9,543 bases of DNA from Nitrososphaerales archaeon TH5893 (GCA_014523685.1 JAATVT010000110.1:1-9543), one strand, 5' to 3'; positions 1 through 6,381 are shown, numbered from the stretch's first letter. Numbers and translations are program-made. The notes: generated by a model from the letters alone, not told the origin.

Positions 1-1
1 A

Positions 2-213
2 TTAAGGTACCATATATTCCTGTATCTACATTAACATCCAACCCATAAATATGGTTCCGTATTTGCTATCTTTGCATTAATCATCCTTTGACCTTCTCAT
101 TTTCAGTTTCAAGCGCGTCCTTTTATTGTATCATTAGCAACTGTTGACTGGGAAATGCCAGCTATTACAGACCCTTCTAAGTCTTTTCTAATTCTCCAGA
201 TGGCCTTTATGAA
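2..213 (-). pseudogene. Probable decayed transposase fragment, running off the left edge
   Basis: No intact ORF is present, but two broken minus-strand frames read like protein. The first (213 down to 109, stop at 109) gives about 34 residues including RIRKDLEGSVIAGISQSTVA, which resembles a helix-turn-helix. The second starts at ATG 84 and reads INAKIANTEPYLWVG before a stop at 31. A one-base shift at that point continues as DVNVDTGIYGTL to the edge. The joined string YLWVG-DVNVDTGIYGTL resembles the first catalytic-Asp strand of DDE transposases (hydrophobic, W-V-x-x-D). The rest would lie left of position 1. It sits directly beyond the 3' end of tRNA-Pro, a common resting place for mobile elements. 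The family cannot be named, and without a database search this is an inference from short fragments. Confidence 0.33.
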
Positions 214-239
214 TTATCGGGATTACGTGAGTGATCTTA

Positions 240-313
240 TGGGGTCGGCCGGATTCGAACCAGCGGCCTCCAGCGCCCGAGGCTGGCATCATACCAGGCT
301 AGACAACGACCCC
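240..313 (-). tRNA. tRNA-Pro (anticodon CGG)
   Basis: Read on the minus strand, this folds into a complete cloverleaf. The acceptor is GGGGTCG/CGACCCC (7 bp). The D stem is GTC/GAT. The anticodon stem is CCAGC/GCTGG with loop CTCGGGC, so the anticodon is CGG (reads CCG, proline). The variable loop is AGGCC (5 nt), and the T arm is GCTGG-TTCGAAT-CCGGC. The mature body is 241-313, and base 240 supplies an A discriminator. CCA is not encoded, and there is no intron in the anticodon loop. The gene is transcribed leftward from its own TATA box. It stands alone, with transposase-like debris past its 3' end. Confidence 0.96.
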
Positions 314-338
314 TACGATTGGGTTAATCATTTCAATA

Positions 339-347
339 CTATAAAAC
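339..347 (-). promoter_or_regulatory. TATA box for tRNA-Pro
   Basis: On the minus strand the sequence reads GTTTTATAG, with its centre about 30 nt upstream of the mature tRNA 5' end at 313. This fits an archaeal TATA box whose transcript starts a few bases before the mature end. It is assigned from position and composition only. Confidence 0.6.
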
Positions 348-433
348 TTTGATAGGTTATTTTCCATTCTAACCTAGCAAGAGGCGGCCATATTCCTTCA
401 CGTACGCTACACTCGACTACGATGATTTTTGAG

Positions 434-443
434 CATATAATAC
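434..443 (+). promoter_or_regulatory. TATA box for the acidic secreted protein gene
   Basis: CATATAATAC is centred about 27 nt before ATG 466, the spacing expected if transcription starts at or next to that ATG (leaderless). A second TATA-like stretch, AGTATACTTA at 446-455, would start a transcript near 477 and would instead leave a leader before ATG 544. Confidence 0.5.
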
Positions 444-465
444 CTAGTATACTTATCTAGCAAAT

Positions 466-1047
466 ATGTTCTCACCAAAGCACAATTGCATTGTTACCAT
501 CAAGTTTATGGGAGTCCAAATAAATGAATATGAAGCAGTTTATATGAATATGAGACGCAAAAGTTTTGCACTCGTGGCAATGTCAGTAATCGCAGCGGCA
601 TTAATGTCTTCAATAATTCCATCGGGGAGCTTTGAATTAATCTATGCTCAAGAAGATGAGAGTAGTCAGGACAGTGGCTCCGAGGAGAACCAACAGAGTG
701 AGGATGAATCTGATAACGAGGAAGAAGACAATGACGCCCGGTCTCAAGATGACGACGACGGAGGTGAAGATGATAATGATGACGATGAGAGCTCCAGATC
801 TCAAGATGATGATGATAGTGATGATGATAGTGATGATGATAGTGATGATGACAGTGATGATGAGAATGGGGATGAGGGCGATAGCAGCGAGACAGGAACA
901 GAACAGGAGAGTGAACAGAAGAACGTGTGCAGCGGATGGGCAGTGTGTATTAATAAGGCGACAAACGCGGAAGACTCCACAATAGGAGGAGGGTTAGGTG
1001 TACAGACTGTATCAGAAACACCAATGCTACTTTCATTGCCGCTTTAA
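466..1047 (+). CDS. Secreted, highly acidic Asp/Ser-repeat protein of unknown function
   Basis: A 193-residue frame. ATG 466 lies about 27 nt after a TATA box and would be a leaderless start. ATG 544 (Met27) gives the more normal signal peptide, MNMRRKSFALVAMSVIAAAL with a cleavage-like IYAQ at residues 59-62, so the true start is undecided. After the signal sequence, residues 63-152 are almost entirely Asp, Glu, Ser, Asn and Gln, with two RSQDDDD blocks (92-98, 111-117) and a DDDS tandem repeat (about 115-130). No folded domain is visible there. The C-terminal 40 residues are different: two cysteines (Cys155 and Cys161, in CSGWAVC), a GGG stretch and a hydrophobic end. Nothing resembles a sortase-type or transmembrane anchor. 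The protein is probably exported and could bind divalent cations or coat the cell surface. That is inference from composition, and I recognise no family. It stands alone between its own promoter and a T-run terminator. Confidence 0.75.
   Translation: MFSPKHNCIVTIKFMGVQINEYEAVYMNMRRKSFALVAMSVIAAALMSSIIPSGSFELIYAQEDESSQDSGSEENQQSEDESDNEEEDNDARSQDDDDGGEDDNDDDESSRSQDDDDSDDDSDDDSDDDSDDENGDEGDSSETGTEQESEQKNVCSGWAVCINKATNAEDSTIGGGLGVQTVSETPMLLSLPL
805..864 (+). repeat. 12-bp in-frame tandem repeat (Asp-Asp-Asp-Ser)
   Basis: The unit GATGATGATAGT is repeated about four times with few changes (820-831 and 832-843 are identical, 844-855 has one T-to-C change, and the flanking units are partial). The unit length is a multiple of three, so copy-number change would lengthen or shorten the acidic tract without breaking the frame. 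It lies inside the secreted acidic protein gene. Confidence 0.9.
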
Positions 1048-1296
1048 TCCAATCCGTAATCCGTCCTATTTTTTTGAATCTGGCCATTTACTAGGTTTCA
1101 AGTTTTGTAATTTTTAGTTTTCCGACGCGATCTGTGTTTATTGCCTTTGTTGGAGACAGGTTATACTGGATTGTCTTTCCCTATCAAGCTTGCTTGGTAG
1201 GACATCAAGCATTTACATAGGTTTTTAGCAATTAAGGTATTGTCAGCAATATGAACACAGTTTGTCGTCACGACTTGGCTAACACCGTTTTATTGT
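1048..1296. other. Intergenic region without a recognisable gene
   Basis: I see no supported ORF on either strand here. It holds the T-run near the left end and an imperfect inverted repeat at 1181-1200 (CTATCAAGC then GCTTGGTAG, 9 pairs counting one G-U, only two bases between the arms). ATCAAGC recurs at 1204-1210. It also has a small GTCG-TCA-CGAC hairpin near 1264-1275. No riboswitch or known RNA fold was recognised. Confidence 0.5.
1069..1075 (+). terminator. T-run terminator after the acidic protein gene
   Basis: Seven consecutive T residues lie 22 nt past the stop codon, with no strong hairpin before them. Archaeal RNA polymerase commonly terminates at such U-tracts. Confidence 0.45.
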
Positions 1297-1306
1297 CTAT
1301 AAAAAG
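1296..1306 (+). promoter_or_regulatory. TATA box for the winged-helix gene
   Basis: TCTATAAAAAG is a good archaeal TATA box. It predicts a transcript start near 1327-1330, which would give the winged-helix gene a leader of about 60 nt. That is unusual in this window, where most leaders look absent or very short. Confidence 0.6.
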
Positions 1307-1340
1307 AAGAATATACAAGGAAAGGTGGGGAGAAGAGACA

Positions 1341-1394
1341 ATGAACATCATAAATTGGCAATGGCATCAGAGAGGAGGTAGCATCTCTACATGA
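1341..1394 (+). CDS. Possible 17-residue upstream ORF (leader peptide)
   Basis: ATG 1341 opens a frame reading MNIINWQWHQRGGSIST and stops at TGA 1392-1394. That stop overlaps the ATG of the winged-helix gene as ATGA. A purine-rich GGGGAGAAGAG (1327-1337) precedes it. It lies within the predicted leader of the next gene. The Shine-Dalgarno-like GAGGAGGT of the winged-helix gene is inside it. The stop-start overlap suggests translational coupling, but a chance ORF of this length is possible and no homologue is known to me. Confidence 0.3.
   Translation: MNIINWQWHQRGGSIST
1372..1379 (+). promoter_or_regulatory. Shine-Dalgarno site of the winged-helix gene
   Basis: GAGGAGGT ends 11 nt before ATG 1391. 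It supports ATG 1391 as the start, and an in-frame ATG at 1361 is ruled out by a TAG seven codons in. Confidence 0.6.
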
Positions 1395-1741
1395 AGAATC
1401 GCTCCGACGTGGAAATAATGGCTTCTATGTTGCGCTCTGCATCAAAGAAGTGGGAATATAAGACTACAATAATGAATACGGCCGCTTTATCACACTCTCA
1501 GTTAGTAAGATACCTTGCTATTGCGGTGCAAAAGGGTTTGGTTGAATATTCAGAAATTACTGGATTATATAAGACTACTGAAGAAGGGTTGCGTTATTTA
1601 GAAAAATACATGCAACTTCTTCGACTTCTTCCTGCCATACCTGAGTTGCCAGATATTATAGACGATGAGACTAAGGAACTAGCTAATTCTGAAGACAAGG
1701 CTCTGGAACAAGAGAATGATCCCGTAAGAATCACCAGCTAA
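1391..1741 (+). CDS. Winged-helix transcriptional regulator (ArnR1-like / HTH_45 type)
   Basis: A 116-residue protein whose first 78 residues fit the small archaeal winged-helix family related to ArnR1. A basic first helix (RSDVEIMASMLRSASK) is followed by a helix-turn-helix at about residues 25-50 (TTIMNTAALSHSQLVRYLAI) and then QKGLVEY. The wing (SEITGLYKTTEEGLRYLEKY, 55-74) ends in a helix. The last 35 residues are acidic and probably disordered. Such proteins bind DNA as dimers, and ammonia-oxidising archaea carry many copies. The target is unknown. The gene has its own TATA box, a leader with a Shine-Dalgarno site and a possible upstream ORF, and a hairpin plus T-run behind it. It appears monocistronic. 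Confidence 0.8.
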   Translation: MKNRSDVEIMASMLRSASKKWEYKTTIMNTAALSHSQLVRYLAIAVQKGLVEYSEITGLYKTTEEGLRYLEKYMQLLRLLPAIPELPDIIDDETKELANSEDKALEQENDPVRITS

Positions 1742-1788
1742 TCGCCGTATATTATTTGTATTGGACATAGAGATAAGCACTTTGTTCT

Positions 1789-1828
1789 AGACCCGATGGG
1801 TCTTTGTTAGGTTTTTTAAAGCTTTTTT
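1789..1828 (+). terminator. Hairpin and T-run terminator after the winged-helix gene
   Basis: AGACCC-GAT-GGGTCT (1789-1803) is a perfect 6-bp stem with a 3-nt loop. It is followed by TTTTTT at 1812-1817 and again at 1823-1828. Its position about 50 nt past the stop fits a terminator, although the same bases also begin the hydrolase-like remnant. Confidence 0.5.
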
Positions 1829-2100
1829 ACATGGGCTCGAAATTGAGAGTTTGAACATTATTGGATCCTCATTTGGTGGTGGATTTTTGGCAACGAAGTT
1901 TGCAGTAAAAAGCAAGAGAAAATTGAGGAGCTTATTTTTTAGCCGTTCCTACTAGAGCAAAGCGAACTCTATCCCATACTACAAGTCAAAATCATGGCCG
2001 TGCTTCATCTCGTGTAAAACACAAATGGAGTCATCAAGGGCATGGCACATTAGCCAGGAAAAAAGGGTGAAGATACCGTGAGAGTTTATGAATAGAATGT
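1791..2100 (+). pseudogene. Decayed alpha/beta-hydrolase fragment
   Basis: Frame 1791-1952 is open for 54 codons and reads FFKAFLHGLEIESLNIIGSS followed directly by FGGGFLATKFAVKSKRKLRS, then a stop at 1953. This matches the alpha/beta-hydrolase core around the nucleophile elbow: helix, 'L.IE..NIIG', G-S-S-F-G (1863-1877, serine in the G-x-S-x-G position), then 'FA...KLRSL'. After a frameshift, 1987-2016 reads QNHGRASSRV, like the 'HGR.D..V' strand that carries the acid residue. 2037-2042 onward reads GHG or AWHISQEK, in the place of the catalytic 'GHW..E'. No start codon, the N-terminal half is absent, and at least two frame changes separate the pieces. The elbow match is convincing. The two later pieces are weaker. 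Confidence 0.55.
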
Positions 2101-2530
2101 GATCACCATAGCAGAATACTCGGCATGCTAACCTAAGATTTTTCTATCCCTTTGTTCTTGTGGTTCCCGTATAAAATTTCAGGTGTATCAACGGAGAAAT
2201 TCCGGTAATCGCCCCACAATGGCTTTGGAAGTTGGTCATGAATGCGATTGAGTTTAGAAGAATACATTCAACGCCGTATCGATTTGTGTTAATTGATCTG
2301 TTGCAGGCTTGAACTTAGATTATGAGGTCAGCTATGGCTTCTGTGAGACTATTTTCAGAATAACCCCTCTAAATATAGTGGGAGGAGGGAAAGAATACTC
2401 CGGATATTACAACAATGGAACTAGAGTATATTGATAGTTTTCCTCGCAAGCTGTCTTTCAATTTATCGCAGCAATTAGAGATTTCCATGTTCTTAACTAC
2501 CTGAAATTCTCCAGATTGTAATGTGTTATT
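2101..2530. other. Gene-poor stretch, probably degraded sequence
   Basis: No supported gene. The longest suggestive frame is plus strand 2297-2431 (45 codons, protein-like but unidentified, no ATG, includes RITPLNIVGGGKEYSGYY). A minus-strand frame running through 2320-1958 is open for about 110 codons with two stops, but is rich in Cys and His and matches nothing I recognise. The region may hold more remnants of the same decay event as the hydrolase fragment, or be plain intergenic DNA. Confidence 0.4.
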
Positions 2531-3922
2531 TTATTTATCTATGACATAAAAGTCATAAATTTTAATGTCAGAATTCTTATCCTTTCTTTTTCCAAAGTAA
2601 TATTCTAGCATTGCATAGAAAGCGGGGAATGTTTCTACTAAACCAATCAGAAAGGAAAGAATCAACGTCTGCAAGTGCATGAAGATCCTTTTCTTAAATA
2701 CAATCTCTGAATATCTTAAATTTAAGAACAATCCCATTTGGTAAGAAAAAAGCCACAAAATATATGGAAATATGAGCATCAACCCAATGGTAATGTCAGT
2801 AGCAGTTCCATTAGACAGTGTATTGAATATTGAATCCGCTGATAAAGTGTTAACGATTTCATTAACCCGAGGACCAATATCTGCGATATTCGATTGAGAA
2901 AGCATATCCTGCACAGAAATTAGGTCTAACAATTTTGGAAATTGAAGATGAAAGTAAAGGAAAATCGAAACTATGCCAGAGACAAAACCTAGAAAATATG
3001 TTGATAATTTGAACATTACTTTGAACTTGTGAATTATCGGAAACCTCCCCATGTTCTGTAAACTACCAAGTACCCATCTCCGCCTTTGCATAAAGTGATC
3101 CTTGATGTTGAGTGGAGGTTGTTCTAAGAGTATGCCACCGTGCCATCCCAGGGATTTGCGGCCGTATTTTTCATAAACTTTATAACCAAATAACTGATCT
3201 TCCGCAAGCGTAGGGCCAAAGTTCCATCCTATCATGTCCTCGATATCTGATCTAACAAGCAGGTTGCTGCCGTGCATGTGCATTGGAGGTGGGTTTGTCA
3301 TCTGAGATACACAGTCATAACATGTAAAAGGCCTTATTGACTCGGCAATTGCTGTTAGAGGATTAGCGTTTTCAAATTTCAAGGGATAGAATATTGGTCC
3401 TTCGGAGGCTACCGCTGGACCTGCGCTTCTGATGAACTTCAGAAGTGAAAGAACAGTCTGGGTCGTAACACAACTTTCATCGTCCATATGAAATATCCAT
3501 TGCTTAGGGCTGTTCTTCATGATCTTGCGTCGGAATTCTACAGCATATTGCAATGCTCTTCCCTTCTTTATTGCATTGGTAGAATATTGTTTTTCAACTA
3601 CAATGACCTCACAATTGTGTTTTGAGAGGGTAACCTTGTCTTTCTCGTCATCAGTCACTACTGAAATTTCAAAATCCTCGTAATTTACCTTCTGACATGA
3701 TTCAATTATAGACTCTACTCCTCTTACAACTACTGGAGTTCTGGTGGCTGATCGCGTTGTGATTTGGAAGATTATTATCGGATCGTTATGAATACGTTTG
3801 AGGTCAGTTTCAACAAAGATTCTTCTGTTGCGAAGCAATCGTGTTAGTGTCAAAAAAGCAACAGGAATAGTAGAGAACCAGAAACTGGTAATTATCACCA
3901 TAATGATGGTTTCGAAGTCCAA
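2531..3922 (-). CDS. Membrane-bound family 2 glycosyltransferase
   Basis: A 463-residue GT2-type enzyme expected to transfer a sugar from a nucleotide donor onto a lipid or growing glycan at the cytoplasmic face of the membrane. An N-terminal membrane segment (about 5-28) is followed by a GT-A domain with IIIFQITTRSATRTPVVVRG at the first strand. The metal/donor site is MDDES (146-150), the catalytic-type acidic motif AEDQ (240-243), and QRRRW (279-283) is the Q/RxxRW signature of processive and related GT2 enzymes. Three hydrophobic stretches follow (about 303-326, 376-400, 412-440). The layout resembles egghead/BRE-3 type mannosyltransferases, but donor and acceptor cannot be told from sequence. 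The start is TTG 3922, about 26 nt from a TATA box. ATG 3901 (residue 8) is the alternative. It follows hemB by 130 nt and likely has its own promoter. Confidence 0.85.
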   Translation of the reverse strand: MDFETIIMVIITSFWFSTIPVAFLTLTRLLRNRRIFVETDLKRIHNDPIIIFQITTRSATRTPVVVRGVESIIESCQKVNYEDFEISVVTDDEKDKVTLSKHNCEVIVVEKQYSTNAIKKGRALQYAVEFRRKIMKNSPKQWIFHMDDESCVTTQTVLSLLKFIRSAGPAVASEGPIFYPLKFENANPLTAIAESIRPFTCYDCVSQMTNPPPMHMHGSNLLVRSDIEDMIGWNFGPTLAEDQLFGYKVYEKYGRKSLGWHGGILLEQPPLNIKDHFMQRRRWVLGSLQNMGRFPIIHKFKVMFKLSTYFLGFVSGIVSIFLYFHLQFPKLLDLISVQDMLSQSNIADIGPRVNEIVNTLSADSIFNTLSNGTATDITIGLMLIFPYILWLFSYQMGLFLNLRYSEIVFKKRIFMHLQTLILSFLIGLVETFPAFYAMLEYYFGKRKDKNSDIKIYDFYVIDK

Positions 3923-3942
3923 ACCTTAGTGAGGAGAATTTT

Positions 3943-3953
3943 CTTTAATATTA
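3943..3953 (-). promoter_or_regulatory. TATA box for the glycosyltransferase gene
   Basis: On the minus strand the sequence reads TAATATTAAAG, with its centre about 26 nt before TTG 3922. If real, the mRNA begins at the TTG start codon itself, or carries a leader of about 20 nt if translation begins at ATG 3901. Confidence 0.45.
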
Positions 3954-4032
3954 TCATTACGGTAGAAAAATCCTTTTTCCATTCGATTAGAAACTAAATT
4001 ACATAAAATCAATAGAAAGATTCTTATAGATA

Positions 4033-4045
4033 GACTCTTTGAGTC
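4033..4045 (-). terminator. Possible terminator of the tetrapyrrole operon
   Basis: GACTC-AAA-GAGTC on the minus strand (5-bp stem, 3-nt loop) begins 8 nt past the hemB stop and is followed by T-containing but not strictly T-only sequence. It is a weak hairpin and support is modest. Confidence 0.35.
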
Positions 4046-4052
4046 GCAACAA

Positions 4053-5099
4053 TTAATTATTCGCTTTATTCATTATTTGAGCCATCTTCATTGCATGGTA
4101 GGTAATTATCATATCCGCGCCAGCCCTCTTAATCGATGTCAAGAGTTCTGTAATAATAGACTTCTCGTCAACCCATCCCTCCTGAGATGCAGCCTTCACT
4201 AGTGCATACTCACCGGATACGCTATATGCACAAATTGGCATATTTGTATGCTTTCTGGCCTGATATATAAGATCAAGATATGGTAACGCTGGCTTGATCA
4301 TAACTATATCTACTCCCTCAGAGATATCTTCCTGGATTTCACGCATTGCTTCCCGTGAATTGGTATAAGGCATTTGGTAAGTCTTCCTGTCACCAAACTT
4401 TGGTTTTGAGTGAGAGGCGTCTCTAAAAGGAGCATACAACTGCGAGGCATGCTTTGCAGAATATCCCATTATGGCAACGTCCCTAAAACCAGTTTTATCA
4501 AGAGATGCTCTGATTGCAGCTACTTGCCCATCCATCATGGCAGAGGGGGCTACAATATCTGCACCCGAACGGGCATGGCTGATGGCTACCCTAGCAAGAA
4601 TTCTAATGCTTTTATCATTGTCTATTTTTTTGTTCAACAGAATCCCACAATGACCGTCTGTAGTATATTGACACAGGCAGACATCTGTAATAATGACTAA
4701 TGTATTTGAAAAATGCTTTCTTAAGAGTTCAACAGATTGCTGTACGACGCCCCTTTCATCATATGCTGACCGAGCGTTTCTATCCTTTGACGAAGGGATA
4801 CCGAATAGAATTACAGCCTTAATACCTGTCCTTCTAATTTCCTCCGTAGTACTAACTAGCGAAGATAAGGGCATTCGTTGAATATCTGGCATTGACTCGA
4901 TTGGTCGTGGCTTTGAAATTCCCTCCTCTACAAATATAGGGCATATTAAGTCCGTTACAGATAGATGGGTTTCTTGAAATAAAGTTCTTATCGCGGCACT
5001 CTTCCTCAGACGTCTTAACCTAACAATAGGGAAGCCAGGGACTCGATTTATGCGCTGATAGACTCTATTACCTACACTAATATGATTCCTTGTTATCAT
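4053..5099 (-). CDS. hemB: Porphobilinogen synthase (delta-aminolevulinic acid dehydratase)
   Basis: Condenses two 5-aminolevulinate molecules to porphobilinogen in the cytoplasm, the common precursor step for heme, siroheme and cobalamin. The 348-residue length is slightly above the usual 325-335 because of a 22-residue N-terminal extension before the family's normal FPIVRLRRLRKS start. Zinc-site cysteines are visible at 141, 143 and 151 in DVCLCQYTTDGHCG, marking the zinc-dependent type. The two active-site lysines are Lys216 (MGYSAKHAS) and Lys269 (VMIKPALPYLD). APSAMMDGQV (184-193) and GDRKTYQM (236-243) are also family motifs. ATG 5099 lies inside the end of hemA (23-nt overlap). No later ATG, GTG or TTG precedes the conserved core, so this start is probable. 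It is the last gene of the operon and is likely translated by coupling to hemA, since no Shine-Dalgarno site is seen. Confidence 0.96.
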   Translation of the reverse strand: MITRNHISVGNRVYQRINRVPGFPIVRLRRLRKSAAIRTLFQETHLSVTDLICPIFVEEGISKPRPIESMPDIQRMPLSSLVSTTEEIRRTGIKAVILFGIPSSKDRNARSAYDERGVVQQSVELLRKHFSNTLVIITDVCLCQYTTDGHCGILLNKKIDNDKSIRILARVAISHARSGADIVAPSAMMDGQVAAIRASLDKTGFRDVAIMGYSAKHASQLYAPFRDASHSKPKFGDRKTYQMPYTNSREAMREIQEDISEGVDIVMIKPALPYLDLIYQARKHTNMPICAYSVSGEYALVKAASQEGWVDEKSIITELLTSIKRAGADMIITYHAMKMAQIMNKANN

Positions 5100-6381
5100 A
5101 CACGAACAACTTGGCTATAGCTTTCATAATCTCCTCTTGATCAGCTACCCCTAATTCAATTTCTTTTCTAAGATTATTCATTGGAGCAGATAAAATGCCT
5201 TCTACAATAGCACGAGAAAGCTGTTCAACCACTTTTGCATCATTCGGTCCTATTCTATCTTTAAGAATGTAAAGGGCCTTTTTCAACTCACGGGCTCTAA
5301 TTTCATCAACATTTTTAAAAATGGATATTATCATGGGTTCGACTCTTGTTCTCTTCATCAGTATGTCGACGGATTTCATCTCCGTGTCCACAATTTTTTC
5401 CGCTGATTGAATTTCATTCCTACGAGAACGAATATTCTTTTCGACAACCTCGGCGATCTGATCCATATTTATTAGCTTGACCTTGTTTATTGAAGCAACT
5501 TTTTCTTCCACAGCTCTTGGGTTTGAAAGGTCAAATATCATAAGGGCTTTCTTTCTTCTAACCATTGCCTTAGCAATTCTTTCGTATGTGACAAGATAAT
5601 ATGGGGCTATAGTGGAGACAAATATTAGATCTAAATTATGAAACTCTTCTAGTGCCTTTTCAAATGTGATGGGGATCCCTGACGCAGCATCTGTGAATGA
5701 TTTCGCCCGTTGAAAGGTTCTGCTTGTCACCACAAAATCGATATTTCGCAATTTAAGAGATTTAGCTATAAGACTGGCCCCTTCTCCTGATCCAATAATC
5801 AAGATCTTCTTGGTTTTCAGATCATCGAAATATTCGCCGGCTAAGTTTACTGCCATAGACCCAATTGAGACACTGCCCTTGTTTAACGCCGTCTCCGTCC
5901 GAACCCGGCTTCCTACTTTGATTGCTTTTTCAAATAGGATAGAAAGATGAGACCCAACATGTTGCCTTGTGCGCGAGTATTCAAATGCCCTTTTTACTTG
6001 GCCAAGTATCTGGTCTTCACCTATGACAAGAGAATCCAAACCTGCTGCAAGTTTTAAGAGGTGAAGCATTACATCTTTATCGCTGCTAATTTCAACGACA
6101 TTCTGAAACTCAGATTCAGACAGATCAACCGCTGAGGCCCATCCATCAAGCAGTCTGTCCGAATCTGTACTTTGAGAAACACCAAAGACTTCGACTCGGT
6201 TACAGGTCTGCAAAATTATGCATTCCTGAAGTCCGGATTTATCCTTGAGAATATCGTAGGCATGATTGATATCGGTGAACGCAAACTTTTCTAGTAGATG
6301 GATGGGTGCCTTCCTGTAGGTAACTCTTGCGTTGATGATATGCAGCCTATCCTTAGTGGTAGATGCGACATATTGTGTCAT
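5077..6381 (-). CDS. hemA: Glutamyl-tRNA reductase
   Basis: Reduces glutamyl-tRNA(Glu) with NADPH to glutamate-1-semialdehyde, the committed step of the C5 tetrapyrrole route. Numbering from ATG 6381 (434 residues), the catalytic Cys60 lies in LQTCNRVEVF. GLDSLVIGEDQILGQVKRA (114-132) and KGSVSIGSMAVNLA (168-181) are family signatures. The NADPH loop is IIGSGEGAS (195-203), and the C-terminal third is the helical dimerisation domain. The bacterial NHxTAP motif reads TYRKAP here (21-26), a divergence I believe is shared by related archaea. The frame extends to ATG 6399. I prefer ATG 6381 because GGGAGGA (6397-6391) sits 9 nt before it and the ATG overlaps the upstream stop as ATGA, a typical coupled junction. 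hemB follows with a 23-nt overlap. Confidence 0.96.
   Translation of the reverse strand: MTQYVASTTKDRLHIINARVTYRKAPIHLLEKFAFTDINHAYDILKDKSGLQECIILQTCNRVEVFGVSQSTDSDRLLDGWASAVDLSESEFQNVVEISSDKDVMLHLLKLAAGLDSLVIGEDQILGQVKRAFEYSRTRQHVGSHLSILFEKAIKVGSRVRTETALNKGSVSIGSMAVNLAGEYFDDLKTKKILIIGSGEGASLIAKSLKLRNIDFVVTSRTFQRAKSFTDAASGIPITFEKALEEFHNLDLIFVSTIAPYYLVTYERIAKAMVRRKKALMIFDLSNPRAVEEKVASINKVKLINMDQIAEVVEKNIRSRRNEIQSAEKIVDTEMKSVDILMKRTRVEPMIISIFKNVDEIRARELKKALYILKDRIGPNDAKVVEQLSRAIVEGILSAPMNNLRKEIELGVADQEEIMKAIAKLFVYDNKESY

Noticed and set aside
155..352. 65-codon plus-strand ORF (GSAGFEPAASSARGWH...)
   Set aside because: It is the antisense of the tRNA-Pro gene. This peptide pattern is the typical translation of a tRNA read backward.
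805..864. Tandem repeats as a CRISPR-like array
   Set aside because: The 12-bp units are contiguous, have no spacers, and are explained by coding for Asp-Asp-Asp-Ser.
644..985. 113-codon plus-strand ORF rich in Met, Lys and Arg
   Set aside because: It is the +1 frame shadow of the Asp/Ser codons of the secreted acidic protein. The repeat keeps the other frame free of stops.
1958..2320. Minus-strand frame with an HExxH-like string (CVLHEMKHGHDFDL) suggesting a zinc protease
   Set aside because: It has two in-frame stops, no start, abnormal Cys/His richness, and its left part overlaps the better-supported alpha/beta-hydrolase remnant on the other strand. The motif alone is short enough to occur by chance.
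4410..4881. Three plus-strand ORFs opposite hemB
   Set aside because: They lie wholly within the confidently identified hemB gene and show no family features.
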